Below, one piece after another: positions 9,577-16,744 of a DNA stretch of 64,000 nt; position 1 is the first letter of the stretch; each line of letters begins with the position of its first letter. The stretch is from Maricaulis sp. (GTDB lineage Bacteria > Pseudomonadota > Alphaproteobacteria > Caulobacterales > Maricaulaceae). The notes beneath the pieces were generated by a model, which was given only the letters and a program-made list of their open reading frames with translations, searched no databases and was not told the DNA's origin. The position numbers and the translations under genes were made by a program. The DNA lies in assembly GCF_017643475.1 (NCBI RefSeq), contig NZ_JAEPNI010000001.1:806001-870000 (forward strand), in the 5' to 3' direction.

Positions 9577-9608
9577 AACCGGCCCGGAGCATTCCGGGCC
9601 GGTTTTTT
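9577..9608 (+). terminator. Rho-independent terminator of the beta-oxidation operon
   Basis: A 12-bp perfect stem (aaccggcccgga at 9577-9588 with tccgggccggtt at 9593-9604), a 4-base loop and a run of T to 9608, 22 bp after the last stop codon of the operon. Confidence 0.93.
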
Positions 9609-9716
9609 CATGGGGATAGCACGCGGCACAATCCTTCTGTCGGGATCGCGATGCCCCGCTAGCATGCGTTCGGAAACTGTGTGAATGCTTCGCCTGCCGA
9701 AACAGTGGAGAATGTC

Positions 9717-10325
9717 GTGCGTACCAGTTCGTGGCTGCCTGCCCTGCCTATTGCCAGCTATGCCTGGCTTGTCGCTTCTGTGGTAATCGCCGGAGCCCTG
9801 CATCCCGGATATGACCATGTGAGCCAGTTCATGAGCGAGCTGGGGGCGCAGCAGGCGCCCAATGCGTGGGCGGTCAATTATCTCGGTTTTCTGCCGACAG
9901 AGCTTCTTTTCCTGGCCTTTGTCGGTCTCGCGTTGACCCGGGTGGGGCGCAATGGCTGGCTCAGGGCTGGATTGCTGGCGCTCGCACTGTATGCCCTTGG
10001 ATTGGTCATCGCGGCCTTCTTTCCCTGCGACAGCGGTTGTCGGCCGGACGACCCAACGACCACTCATCTCGTTCACATCGCCAGTGGTCTGGGCGCTTAT
10101 CTGTTCGGCATTCTTGGCCTGTTTCTGCTCGCAGTTGGCCGGTTTCAAAGCAAGGATCGCGGTCTTGCCGTGAGCGGGCTCGTGGTTGGCTTGTTCGCAC
10201 TGGCCTGCTTCGTCCAGCTGACCCCGGACAATCCGCTGGTTGGTCTCTATCAGCGAGCGCTCGAGACGGGGCTTTATCTCTGGTGTATTGCCTTCGCCTT
10301 TCATCTTGGCCGGCGCGGGGCCTGA
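9717..10325 (+). CDS. DUF998-like integral membrane protein
   Basis: About 202 residues with six predicted transmembrane helices; the pattern of an early HPGYDHVSQFMSELGA loop followed by NAWAVNYLGF and a FPCD motif is that of the DUF998 family, which has no settled function. I chose the GTG at 9717, preceded by ggag at 7-bp spacing; a GTG at 9681 would add 12 residues but lacks an RBS. The gene is monocistronic: a terminator lies upstream and the gene-poor 10.3-11.4 kb region follows. Confidence 0.8.
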   Translation: MRTSSWLPALPIASYAWLVASVVIAGALHPGYDHVSQFMSELGAQQAPNAWAVNYLGFLPTELLFLAFVGLALTRVGRNGWLRAGLLALALYALGLVIAAFFPCDSGCRPDDPTTTHLVHIASGLGAYLFGILGLFLLAVGRFQSKDRGLAVSGLVVGLFALACFVQLTPDNPLVGLYQRALETGLYLWCIAFAFHLGRRGA

Positions 10326-10331
10326 AGGCGG

Positions 10332-10340
10332 CTATCCACA
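10332..10340 (+). promoter_or_regulatory. Degenerate DnaA box
   Basis: ctatccaca differs from the consensus TTATCCACA at one base. It lies just after the DUF998-like stop codon and 177 bp before the main cluster, in the same orientation. Weak by itself. Confidence 0.35.
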
Positions 10341-10516
10341 CGGGCAGGAGTCATTTTGACCGTCTGTATCATCGTGAAGATCAGTGATTGGTCCGGCCGG
10401 AAAATACAGCTCTCGCCCTTGACGGATCAGCAATAAATTCCCTAATTGCGCGCAAATATTCAAAGGTGGCGCTGCACCTGTTTCGTCAAACCGGAATTCG
10501 GTGCGAAAAAATTGCG

Positions 10517-10567
10517 TTATCCACAAAAAGCGCTCATTTATCCACAGAACCCGCTTTCTTATCCACG
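10517..10567 (+). promoter_or_regulatory. Cluster of three DnaA boxes at 21-bp intervals
   Basis: ttatccaca at 10517-10525, ttatccaca at 10538-10546 and ttatccacg at 10559-10567 lie in one orientation with starts exactly 21 bp apart, i.e. on the same face of the helix two turns apart. Two are perfect matches to TTATCCACA. An AT-richer stretch (10425-10465) precedes them, and a GC-rich structured region follows. This could be a DnaA-controlled promoter, a DnaA titration site or part of an origin. No classical origin neighbours (dnaA, hemE, parAB, gidA) are in the window, so I do not call it oriC. Confidence 0.7.
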
Positions 10568-10586
10568 CAACCCACAAGCCGTCGCG

Positions 10587-10616
10587 TTGACCGGCCGGGC
10601 TCTCCCGACCTAACGT
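10587..10616 (+). promoter_or_regulatory. Weak promoter candidate for the structured RNA region
   Basis: TTGACC at 10587-10592, an 18-bp spacer and TAACGT at 10611-10616 sit 20 bp after the last DnaA box. The -10 match is poor, so this is only a pointer to where a transcript could start. Confidence 0.25.
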
Positions 10617-10619
10617 TTG

Positions 10620-11312
10620 ATTGTCGACGGGGCGGAAAGCCAACCCTGCAAGGGGAAATCGGACCAAGCCGACGGCGGATCGAAAGCCGGAGCACGAACG
10701 TGAAGCGGCCTGAAGATCCGGGCCGGGACCCTCGGGAAACGGACCAGCGGCAAGGTCGAGAGATCAGGCCGGTCGGTGAGGAAACCGCGTAAGCGGGGAC
10801 GCAGCCGGCGAAGATCCGGACCTTTCGGGGAAAGGATCAGATCCGGGGTCAGACCCGGCTTGGCCAAGGGCGGAAACACGTGAGTGGGACAGCCGGAGGC
10901 ACCGGTTCCACCCCTTCGGGAGCGGAACCAGCGGTGAGGTCGAAAGATCAGGCCGGTCGGGGAAAGATCCGCGCAAGCGGGGACAGAGCCGGCGAAGATC
11001 CAGATCCCCTGGGAGATGGGTCAGGTGCGGGGTAAAACCCGGATCAGTCGAAGGCGGAAACACGCAAGTGGGGAAGCTGGAGGCAGCGGTGTCGGACCAT
11101 CAGGGACGATATCGTGGGTTCGGGGTCAAAGCCGGACCCGGTGAGGCGGCCTCTCCCTTCGGGGAGGACCGTCCTGACCAAACCTCCTACCCAGGAGGAC
11201 GCTCCCGGGCTGACCCGCCTGGAGCACGTGCAAGGAAGGCGCGACTATAGCGCGACGACCAAGCAACGCGGCCGCCCGCCTCTTGAACCCTCCGGGGAAC
11301 AAGGACGGGCGG
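10620..11312 (+). ncRNA. Candidate structured noncoding RNA with internal tandem repeat
   Basis: This GC-rich stretch has no convincing protein frame but many hairpins capped by stable tetraloops when read on the plus strand: CCGC-GTAA-GCGG (10785-10796), CAC-GTGA-GTG (10877-10886), CCGC-GCAA-GCGG (10969-10980), CAC-GCAA-GTG (11061-11070), CTCCC-TTCG-GGGAG (11153-11166) and a ccct-gcaa-gggg at 10644-10655. On the minus strand these loops would not be GNRA or UUCG, which gives the direction. A larger hairpin at 11272-11312 (ccgcccg ... cgggcgg) could mark the 3' end. Ends and transcription are inferred. It does not match the conserved cores I know for RNase P RNA, tmRNA, SRP RNA or 6S RNA. Confidence 0.45.
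10741..11108 (+). repeat. Two-copy 184-bp imperfect tandem repeat
   Basis: Landmarks recur with a constant 184-bp offset: agatcaggccggtcgg (10761 and 10945), ccgcGNAAgcgg (10785 and 10969), ccggcgaagatcc (10805 and 10989), ggcggaaacac (10869 and 11053). Copies differ at many positions but keep length and hairpins. Since 184 is not a multiple of 3, a protein repeat in one frame is excluded, which favours an RNA- or DNA-level function. A third, more diverged partial copy may precede it (10630-10740). Confidence 0.8.
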
Positions 11313-11423
11313 TTGGTGTTTGTGGCGCCATCACAATCGGGAGAGTTACGCCAGCTTAAGTGGCCAGCCTTGATTTGCGCGCTATTCTCGTTCGGCCTGT
11401 TGGTGAGCGCGATGGAGTGAGTG

Positions 11424-12272
11424 ATGTTGGTAGCGTGGATTATGGGGCTGGCGGCGTCGATGATGACGCAGGATGGTGAAGGCCTGATCGAGGCTGTGCC
11501 CGAGATGGTCAGCCCTGATGAACACGCCAGTTGGATCAGTTTCAATCCCGAGCAGACGATCATGGCGTTCGGCCGGCATGATGATGACTGGGGCAATCAC
11601 CGTGTCCTGCTGACCTATCTGGGCGCCGCAGGATGGGGCGTCCCACAGCCGGTCGAGATCGATGGCAATGCCTGGCCTGTAGAGATGCGTGCCTTGCGGT
11701 TTGCGCCGGACGGGCGTAGTGCGGTTTTTTCGTCTGCTCCGATGCCGGGGGAAGCGCGGGAGGACTGGGACCTCTGGTTTGTGCGCTTCCACGAAGGCCG
11801 GTTTGTCGCCGCGCGGCGACTGGAGGAGCCCGTCAATTCGTCCGCCCATGACTTCCACGGATCGCTCGCGGCCAATGGCACGATCTATTTCGCTTCGCGG
11901 CGTGATGGCGGCGCGGGCGGGTCTGATCTTTATCGCGCGCGACCTGACCTGGCCTCGGGCTGGCGGGTGGAGCATTTGCGCCAGCTTTCAACCGAGTTCT
12001 CGGAGGCAGACATCTTTGTTGCTCCGGACGAAAGTTATGTCCTGTTCGCCCGGACCGGTGCTCCAGACGGCCAGGGCGGGGACGATCTTTACATCAGCCA
12101 TGCGCTAGCGGATGGCTGGGCCGAGCCGACACCACTGGGCCAGGATGTCAATACAGTCGAGTACGAGTACGGCGCGTGGGTAAATTCCGATCAGGACACC
12201 CTCTGGTTTACGTCTTTCCGACAAGGGGTTTATGGGCAATATCGGGTTTCCCTGCCCGCCCGAGAGGACTGA
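11424..12272 (+). CDS. Exported PD40/TolB-like beta-propeller protein
   Basis: 282 residues. A short hydrophobic N-terminus (MLVAWIMGLAASMMTQ) acts as signal peptide or anchor. The rest is made of blades with the PD40 pattern: ISFNPEQTIMAFG, LRFAPDGRSAVFSS, GSLAANGTIYFASRRDGGAGGSDLYRA, IFVAPDESYVLFART with GGDDLYIS, and AWVNSDQDTLWFTS. Such periplasmic propellers bind partner proteins or peptidoglycan-linked lipoproteins. I chose ATG 11424 rather than the adjacent GTG 11421 because of ggag at a better distance. It lies alone after the structured RNA region. Confidence 0.85.
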   Translation: MLVAWIMGLAASMMTQDGEGLIEAVPEMVSPDEHASWISFNPEQTIMAFGRHDDDWGNHRVLLTYLGAAGWGVPQPVEIDGNAWPVEMRALRFAPDGRSAVFSSAPMPGEAREDWDLWFVRFHEGRFVAARRLEEPVNSSAHDFHGSLAANGTIYFASRRDGGAGGSDLYRARPDLASGWRVEHLRQLSTEFSEADIFVAPDESYVLFARTGAPDGQGGDDLYISHALADGWAEPTPLGQDVNTVEYEYGAWVNSDQDTLWFTSFRQGVYGQYRVSLPARED

Positions 12273-12401
12273 TTCCGGCACCGGATTCGAGGTGATATTC
12301 TCCCTCTGGGTGAATTCTGCATTTGGTTTACGAACGAAACCAAATGTCTAGAGGCTTGATTCCAATAGAGAATCGAATTTGCTTGCACATATTCAGGATT
12401 C
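12271..12401. promoter_or_regulatory. Cluster of five GANTC (CcrM methylation) sites
   Basis: GANTC occurs at 12271, 12284, 12358, 12370 and 12397, five sites in 131 bp, where about 0.5 are expected for this base composition. In Caulobacterales and relatives CcrM methylates GANTC and GcrA uses such sites to time promoters. The cluster lies in the intergenic region before a small membrane-protein gene. Regulation is inferred. Confidence 0.45.
12320..12346. promoter_or_regulatory. Perfect 10-bp inverted repeat, operator candidate
   Basis: catttggttt (12320-12329) and aaaccaaatg (12337-12346) are perfect reverse complements around a 7-bp spacer. No T-run follows, so it is more like an operator than a terminator. 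It lies inside the GANTC-rich intergenic region. Confidence 0.5.
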
Positions 12402-12476
12402 GAATGAATTATGACATGCAACCGGCCTGCTCTTGTCGAAAATGCCCGAGATCTTAGCGAGGGAAATCCGCCGGGC

Positions 12477-12692
12477 ATGTTGCAGTCCAGCCTTGAAATA
12501 TTGCGCGACCCCATCCGGGTGTTCACGGGCTTGTGCTGGGCTTGTGCCGTGTCCCTGACCTGCCTGCTCAGCTGGCTTGCCGTCCAGTCGGTGCAACAGG
12601 TCCGGTCTGACGAAGTTTATGTCGAAGCTCTGCAGCGTCAGGCAAGCAAGGCGATGTTTGTCACCAATTCCCGCCTCGACCGCAGTCGCTAG
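12477..12692 (+). CDS. Small single-pass membrane protein
   Basis: 71 residues if started at the ATG at 12477; an upstream in-frame ATG at 12411 would give 93 residues, but the added part looks non-conserved and AT-rich. One hydrophobic helix (VFTGLCWACAVSLTCLLSWL, residues ~14-33) is followed by a charged segment (QVRSDEVYVEALQRQASK). Family unknown. High GC at third positions supports coding. Upstream are five GANTC sites and a palindrome, so expression may be cell-cycle timed. Confidence 0.5.
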   Translation: MLQSSLEILRDPIRVFTGLCWACAVSLTCLLSWLAVQSVQQVRSDEVYVEALQRQASKAMFVTNSRLDRSR

Positions 12693-12808
12693 TTTTCGCC
12701 ATTTGCGCCTGATCTGTTTGCCGGCCGAAACTGAAATCGCTTTTTTCGGGCTGGTTTTGTCGCCAACTCGTGTTTAGCTGCGCAGCGATTTCAGCGGGGA
12801 GGCAGACT

Positions 12809-13639
12809 TTGAGCGAGACTGAGCTAGCCGAGGAAGATTATATCATCGGGACCAATGACGCGGAGCTGAAGCGGCTTGGTCTGCAGCACACGCTGTGGCG
12901 GGAATCCGGTCTGGGCGTCTGGCGTAGGGCGGGCATCCGGCCAGGTATGCGGGTGCTGGATGTGGGCTGTGGCCCCGGCTATGCGAGTTACGATCTGGCC
13001 CAGCTTGTCGGCCCGGAGGGCGAGGTCGTCGCAGTCGACCAGTCGGAGTTTTTCCTGGCGGCCCTGCGTGACAGCGCAAAAAGCCGCGGGCTGGACAATA
13101 TCCGCACGGTTCATTCCTCGCTCGATGCATTTGACTGGCCAGAGGCCGAGTTCGACGCCGTCTGGACACGCTGGGTCTTGTGTTTCCTGCCGGACCCGCA
13201 TGCGGCGCTCAAGGGCATCAAGCGGACGCTGAAGCCGGGTGGCGTGTTTGTGGCCCAGGAATATGTCGATTATCGCAGTTTCCGGCTGGAGCCGAGCGAG
13301 CCGGTGTTCGACCGCTTCGTGAGCGCGGTTGAGGCCAGCTGGGCGCATTTCCAGGGCGATCCGAATATTGCCCGGCGTTTCCCGGCCTGGTTTGCCGAAT
13401 TGGGGCTGGAAATCGATGAGATGACGCCGGTCCTTTACGCCGCGCGTCCGTCAGATCCGATATTTCGCTGGCCAATCACCTGGCTTGAGGAAGCACCGGC
13501 CAGGCTGGTCGAGTTGGGCTTTCTTTCGCGCGAAGACGCTGAGGCGTTCCGGGACTTTCTCGCTCGGCGCGCGGCTGACCCGAACACATTGTTGATGACG
13601 CCTTGCGTGCTGACCAGCCGGGCCCGCAAGCCGGGTTAG
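12809..13639 (+). CDS. SAM-dependent methyltransferase
   Basis: 276 residues, class I Rossmann methyltransferase. Motif I is VLDVGCGPGYASYDL near residue 45, the acidic end of strand 2 is VVAVDQS, and the later VWTRWVLCFLPDP and LKPGGVFVAQE segments are motifs of the UbiE/COQ5-like methyltransferase_11/25 class. Substrate unknown. I chose the TTG at 12809 because ggggagg ends 7 bp before it; the GTG at 12770 has no RBS. Its stop overlaps the convergent dioxygenase stop. Confidence 0.88.
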   Translation: MSETELAEEDYIIGTNDAELKRLGLQHTLWRESGLGVWRRAGIRPGMRVLDVGCGPGYASYDLAQLVGPEGEVVAVDQSEFFLAALRDSAKSRGLDNIRTVHSSLDAFDWPEAEFDAVWTRWVLCFLPDPHAALKGIKRTLKPGGVFVAQEYVDYRSFRLEPSEPVFDRFVSAVEASWAHFQGDPNIARRFPAWFAELGLEIDEMTPVLYAARPSDPIFRWPITWLEEAPARLVELGFLSREDAEAFRDFLARRAADPNTLLMTPCVLTSRARKPG

Positions 13640-14397
13640 AACTCCCAGATATCCATCGCCAGGGCAGAGCGGCTCCACGAAGTATGAAGGCACTGCCCGG
13701 GTCTGCCGCCTGCAGCCATCGCCACAAGAAGCGGTCGATAGTGCTCTGGCGTCGGGTGGTTTCGCTGTGCGTGCGGGACTGACCGCCAGGCCAGCGCGGC
13801 GTCGATATCACCTGTTTCAAGCGCGGGGAGAACAGCCTCGCGAAATTCTTCGGCGAAGTTGGCCACCGGGGCGGTTTCGGCCAACGGCAGGCTGTCGGCC
13901 AGCGAATGCGTGAGCGCGCCGGACCCTATGATCTGGATGTCCCGATCAATCAGCGCGGTCAACGCCCGGCCAAGCACCACACTGTCGCTATCGTTCTGAC
14001 GGGGCAGGGAGAGTTGCAGGACCGGGGCATCGGCTTGCGGCCTGACAAGTGCCATCGGGACCCAGCTGCCATGATCGAGTCCACGGCGCTGGTTCAGGCG
14101 CACGGGCAAACCTTGCCGGTTAAGAAGCGTGGCAATGTGTCCGGCGATTTCGGCGGATCCGGCGACGGGATACTGAAATCGTTCCAGTTTCTCGCCGAAC
14201 CCGCGGAAATCATGGATAGTATCGGGAGTGTCTGACGCCGTGATCTGCAGGTCGCCGGACTGCCAGTGTGCGGAAATCACCACATAGGCCCGTGGTGTCG
14301 GGCGCTCTCCCAGCATTTGCATGGCGCGATGCGCCGGCGTGTCCTTGATCAACACATCCGGCGCACCATGGGAGATGAAAAGCGGGCGGGGCATCAC
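13636..14397 (-). CDS. Class III extradiol ring-cleavage dioxygenase, DODA/YgiD type
   Basis: 253 residues, LigB fold. The metal-ligand motifs are present: SHGAPD near residue 9, SAHWQSG near 43 and GLDHGSWVP near 105, with IGSGALTHSL near 160. Members open catechol or DOPA rings using Zn or Fe. The ATG overlaps the stop of the upstream DoxX gene by four bases, so the two are translationally coupled, and both lie opposite a LysR gene, a common arrangement for stress- or aromatic-inducible pairs. Substrate unknown. Confidence 0.9.
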   Translation of the reverse strand: MMPRPLFISHGAPDVLIKDTPAHRAMQMLGERPTPRAYVVISAHWQSGDLQITASDTPDTIHDFRGFGEKLERFQYPVAGSAEIAGHIATLLNRQGLPVRLNQRRGLDHGSWVPMALVRPQADAPVLQLSLPRQNDSDSVVLGRALTALIDRDIQIIGSGALTHSLADSLPLAETAPVANFAEEFREAVLPALETGDIDAALAWRSVPHAQRNHPTPEHYRPLLVAMAAGGRPGQCLHTSWSRSALAMDIWEF

Positions 14398-14816
14398 GCC
14401 TGCATGGCCCGTGGCAGGAAGGGGAGCTCCGGTGTGCGCAAGGCGAAGGCGCCAGCGCCGAGCATCGCCTGGACCAGCGTGGTGATGGTCAGGAAGAGTG
14501 GGAATTCCCAGCCGCCGCCTTCGGCGCTGAATACCCAGCCATTGCCCAGGTGAACAAGGGTGGCGCCCAGGGCTATCGGTACCAGGGCGAGTGCGATGAT
14601 GCGGGTATAGGCTCCGGCGATCAAAAGCAGGCCACCGCCGATTTCGCCGACTATCACGAGATAGGCAAAGAAGCCGGGAAAGCCGAGGCTTTCGAAGAAG
14701 CCGACCGTGCCGGCCGGGGTGAAGACCAGAACCTTGAGCAGGCCGTGGGCCAGGAACAGGACACCGAGGCTGACGCGCAGCAGTGCCACTCCGTATTGGG
14801 ATTGTTGGTCAGACAT
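14394..14816 (-). CDS. DoxX-family membrane protein
   Basis: 140 residues with four transmembrane helices: VALLRVSLGVLFLAHGLLKV, then FFAYLVIVGEIGGGLLLIAG, ALALVPIALGATLVHLGNG and FLTITTLVQAMLGAGAFAL. The first helix with its HG(L)LK motif is diagnostic of DoxX. I place the start at the ATG at 14816 with ggaga before it; a longer frame upstream would run over the promoter region. First gene of the doxX-dioxygenase pair. DoxX proteins are linked to thiol and redox stress and quinone handling. Confidence 0.88.
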   Translation of the reverse strand: MSDQQSQYGVALLRVSLGVLFLAHGLLKVLVFTPAGTVGFFESLGFPGFFAYLVIVGEIGGGLLLIAGAYTRIIALALVPIALGATLVHLGNGWVFSAEGGGWEFPLFLTITTLVQAMLGAGAFALRTPELPFLPRAMQA

Positions 14817-14918
14817 GTGTCTCTCCAGCGAGTTGATTGCGATGACGGAGAGATAGCGTTTTGACCCATTGGCGATAATTGGGTAATTTGGAGCAAGACA
14901 ATTTCTCTGAGGGAACAA
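14817..14918. promoter_or_regulatory. Divergent LysR/doxX promoter region
   Basis: The 102 bp between doxX and the LysR gene hold an imperfect dyad, cccattggcgataattggg at 14862-14880, containing T-N11-A spacing typical of LysR sites. It is probably the operator for both directions. Confidence 0.4.
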
Positions 14919-15809
14919 ATGGATCGTATCGATGCCCTGCGACTGTTTTCATCGGTCGCCGAGCTGGGCTCCTTTACCCAGGCAGCGGAGCGAGAGGGTG
15001 TGACCCCGGGCGCGGCTTCCAAACAGATCACCGCCCTTGAAACGCGCCTGCAGGCGCGCCTGTTCGAGCGGACGACCCGATCGGTCCGTCTGACGGATGC
15101 GGGCGCCGCCCTGCTGGAGAGGGTGCGGCCCTGGCTGGATGAATATGATGCGCTGGAAGAAGGCGTGGCGGCGGCGACTTCAGCACCGGCCGGGTTGCTG
15201 CGGGTTTCTGCTCCCGTGGACTTCACCCCTCGCAAGCTGATCCTTCCGGTCTCCGACTTCATGAACAAGTGGCCGGGTGTCGAGGTGCGCCTTTCCATGG
15301 GTGATCGCATGGTCGATCTGGTCAATGAAGGATTCGACGTCGCAATTCGTATCGGAAATCTGCCGGACAGCGCGTTGATCGCGCGCCAGCTGGCGCCGGC
15401 GCAAATGGTGCTGGTCGCGTCACCTGCCTATCTCGAGGCTGCCGGAGTGCCAGAGCGACCGGAAGACCTCGCCCAGCACTCCGTTATCATCGATCGCAAC
15501 AAGCCGGCCGCACAGCAGATCGTGCTGGAGCGGGGCGAGGAACGTGTGGAGGTGCGTATCAACGGCCGTCTTTCCCTGAACGGGGCTGTCGCAGCGGTCG
15601 AAGCAGCAGCAGCGGGGCTGGGTATTGTCGGCACGCCAGCCTGGGCCGCCGAGCAGGCGCTGTCGGAGGGGCGTGTCGTTCGCCTGCTGGACGACTGGCA
15701 ACCTGAGCACCGGGACCTCTGGGCGGTTTTCCCGTCCTCGCGATACCTGGCTCATCGGGTCCGGCTTTTTGTCGACCATCTCAAGGCGCATTTTGCCGAC
15801 GGGATCTGA
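14919..15809 (+). CDS. LysR-family transcriptional regulator
   Basis: 296 residues. The N-terminal HTH is LRLFSSVAELGSFTQAAERE followed by GVTPGAASKQITALE and RLFERTTRSVRLT, all canonical for LysR. From residue ~90 the periplasmic-binding-like effector domain follows (VSAPVDFTPRKLILP, GFDVAIRIG, LVASPAYL). It closely resembles the DsdC/AaeR-type regulators that sit next to their targets, and it is transcribed away from the doxX-dioxygenase pair, the likely target. Effector unknown. Confidence 0.93.
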   Translation: MDRIDALRLFSSVAELGSFTQAAEREGVTPGAASKQITALETRLQARLFERTTRSVRLTDAGAALLERVRPWLDEYDALEEGVAAATSAPAGLLRVSAPVDFTPRKLILPVSDFMNKWPGVEVRLSMGDRMVDLVNEGFDVAIRIGNLPDSALIARQLAPAQMVLVASPAYLEAAGVPERPEDLAQHSVIIDRNKPAAQQIVLERGEERVEVRINGRLSLNGAVAAVEAAAAGLGIVGTPAWAAEQALSEGRVVRLLDDWQPEHRDLWAVFPSSRYLAHRVRLFVDHLKAHFADGI

Positions 15810-15882
15810 CCCGCCGAGGCTGTGATCATGTCCGGTTCATGTGTTAGGCTGTTTTTAGGCATCGTTTTCGATGGAGGGGAAA

Positions 15883-16710
15883 ATGAGACAGTTACTGGTT
15901 CTGGCCATGGTGTGTACGGCCCTGGCCGCGTGTTCATCGACGACTGACCGCGGCGCTGGTGGCTTGGCGCTTTCCGCTTTCGACTACGCCCCGTCCGATG
16001 CCACGCGTCAGGCGGGCGCGCGCTTCGGGTATCAGCTTGCCGGCGACGGGGGGTGGCAGGGCGCCTTGGAGTTCGAGGAAAGCTCCGGCGTCCTCGCGGT
16101 GGTTTTCTCCATGACGGATGGCACCGAGGCCGAGCTGCGTGTTGGCATGCCCTATCTCGCTGACGGCGTACGCCGCTACCATGGTTCAACGGTAGACGGT
16201 CGCGAGGTTTTCGTAGAGCTGCAGGCCGGTCCGTGTGAACAGGGCGGTGACACGCTTACCCATTTCGCATTGGTGGCGATCGGCGGCGGTCAGTTCGAGG
16301 GCTGTGGCCTGGAACGTGCCGAGACCGATCGCTGGTCGAATTACCTGATGGAATTCATGCCCGCGATTGATGTCTGCCTGGCAGAGTTTGGCCGCCGCGC
16401 CCAGCATGTCTCGCTGGCCTACGCCCAGCCGGGCGGAACCACGGGGGTGCGTCTGGTCGATCAGGATGACGCGACCTGGGAGTGTACGACACGAGAGCAG
16501 GACGCGGCCATCAACTCCGTTCGCCAGCTCAATGCGGCCGATGCGATGTTGGGCGAGGGGGACCCGCATTTTGTCCGCTCTCGCATGCCGGGCATGGCTG
16601 AGGGGTGTTATATCTATGAATCAGTCCGCCGTGCGGACGGATCGCTGATCGGTGCCCTGGGATATGACACCTGCGACAGTGTCCCGGTGGCCGCGCTCAG
16701 CGGCTCTTAA
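15883..16710 (+). CDS. Lipoprotein of unknown function
   Basis: 275 residues. MRQLLVLAMVCTALAAC is a lipoprotein signal with the lipobox L-A-A-C at Cys17. The mature part has a beta-rich segment (YQLAGDGGWQGALEFEESS) and paired cysteines (PCEQGG, FEGCGLE, DVCLAEF, TWECTTR, GCYIYE, YDTCDS), six in all, suggesting disulfides in the periplasm. No family recognised; a small beta-barrel inhibitor-like C-terminal domain is possible. ATG 15883 has ggagggg at ideal distance; ATG 15871 overlaps that RBS. Confidence 0.8.
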   Translation: MRQLLVLAMVCTALAACSSTTDRGAGGLALSAFDYAPSDATRQAGARFGYQLAGDGGWQGALEFEESSGVLAVVFSMTDGTEAELRVGMPYLADGVRRYHGSTVDGREVFVELQAGPCEQGGDTLTHFALVAIGGGQFEGCGLERAETDRWSNYLMEFMPAIDVCLAEFGRRAQHVSLAYAQPGGTTGVRLVDQDDATWECTTREQDAAINSVRQLNAADAMLGEGDPHFVRSRMPGMAEGCYIYESVRRADGSLIGALGYDTCDSVPVAALSGS

Positions 16711-16744
16711 CCCGGTTTTAAACGGATAGGCGGAGGCAGGGATA

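Noticed and set aside
10388-10792. 134-codon frame over the DnaA boxes and structured region
   Set aside because: Low-complexity Arg-rich product, no RBS; it crosses DnaA boxes and the repeat, whose 184-bp period breaks frames.
10764-11063. Two similar minus-strand frames (also 10610-10879) in the tandem repeat
   Set aside because: They resemble each other only because the DNA is repeated; tetraloop polarity points to the plus strand and the period is not a multiple of 3.
10326-11423. Chromosomal replication origin (oriC)
   Set aside because: DnaA boxes are present, but no strand switch, dnaA, hemE, parAB or gidA lies nearby. Kept as a DnaA-box cluster only.
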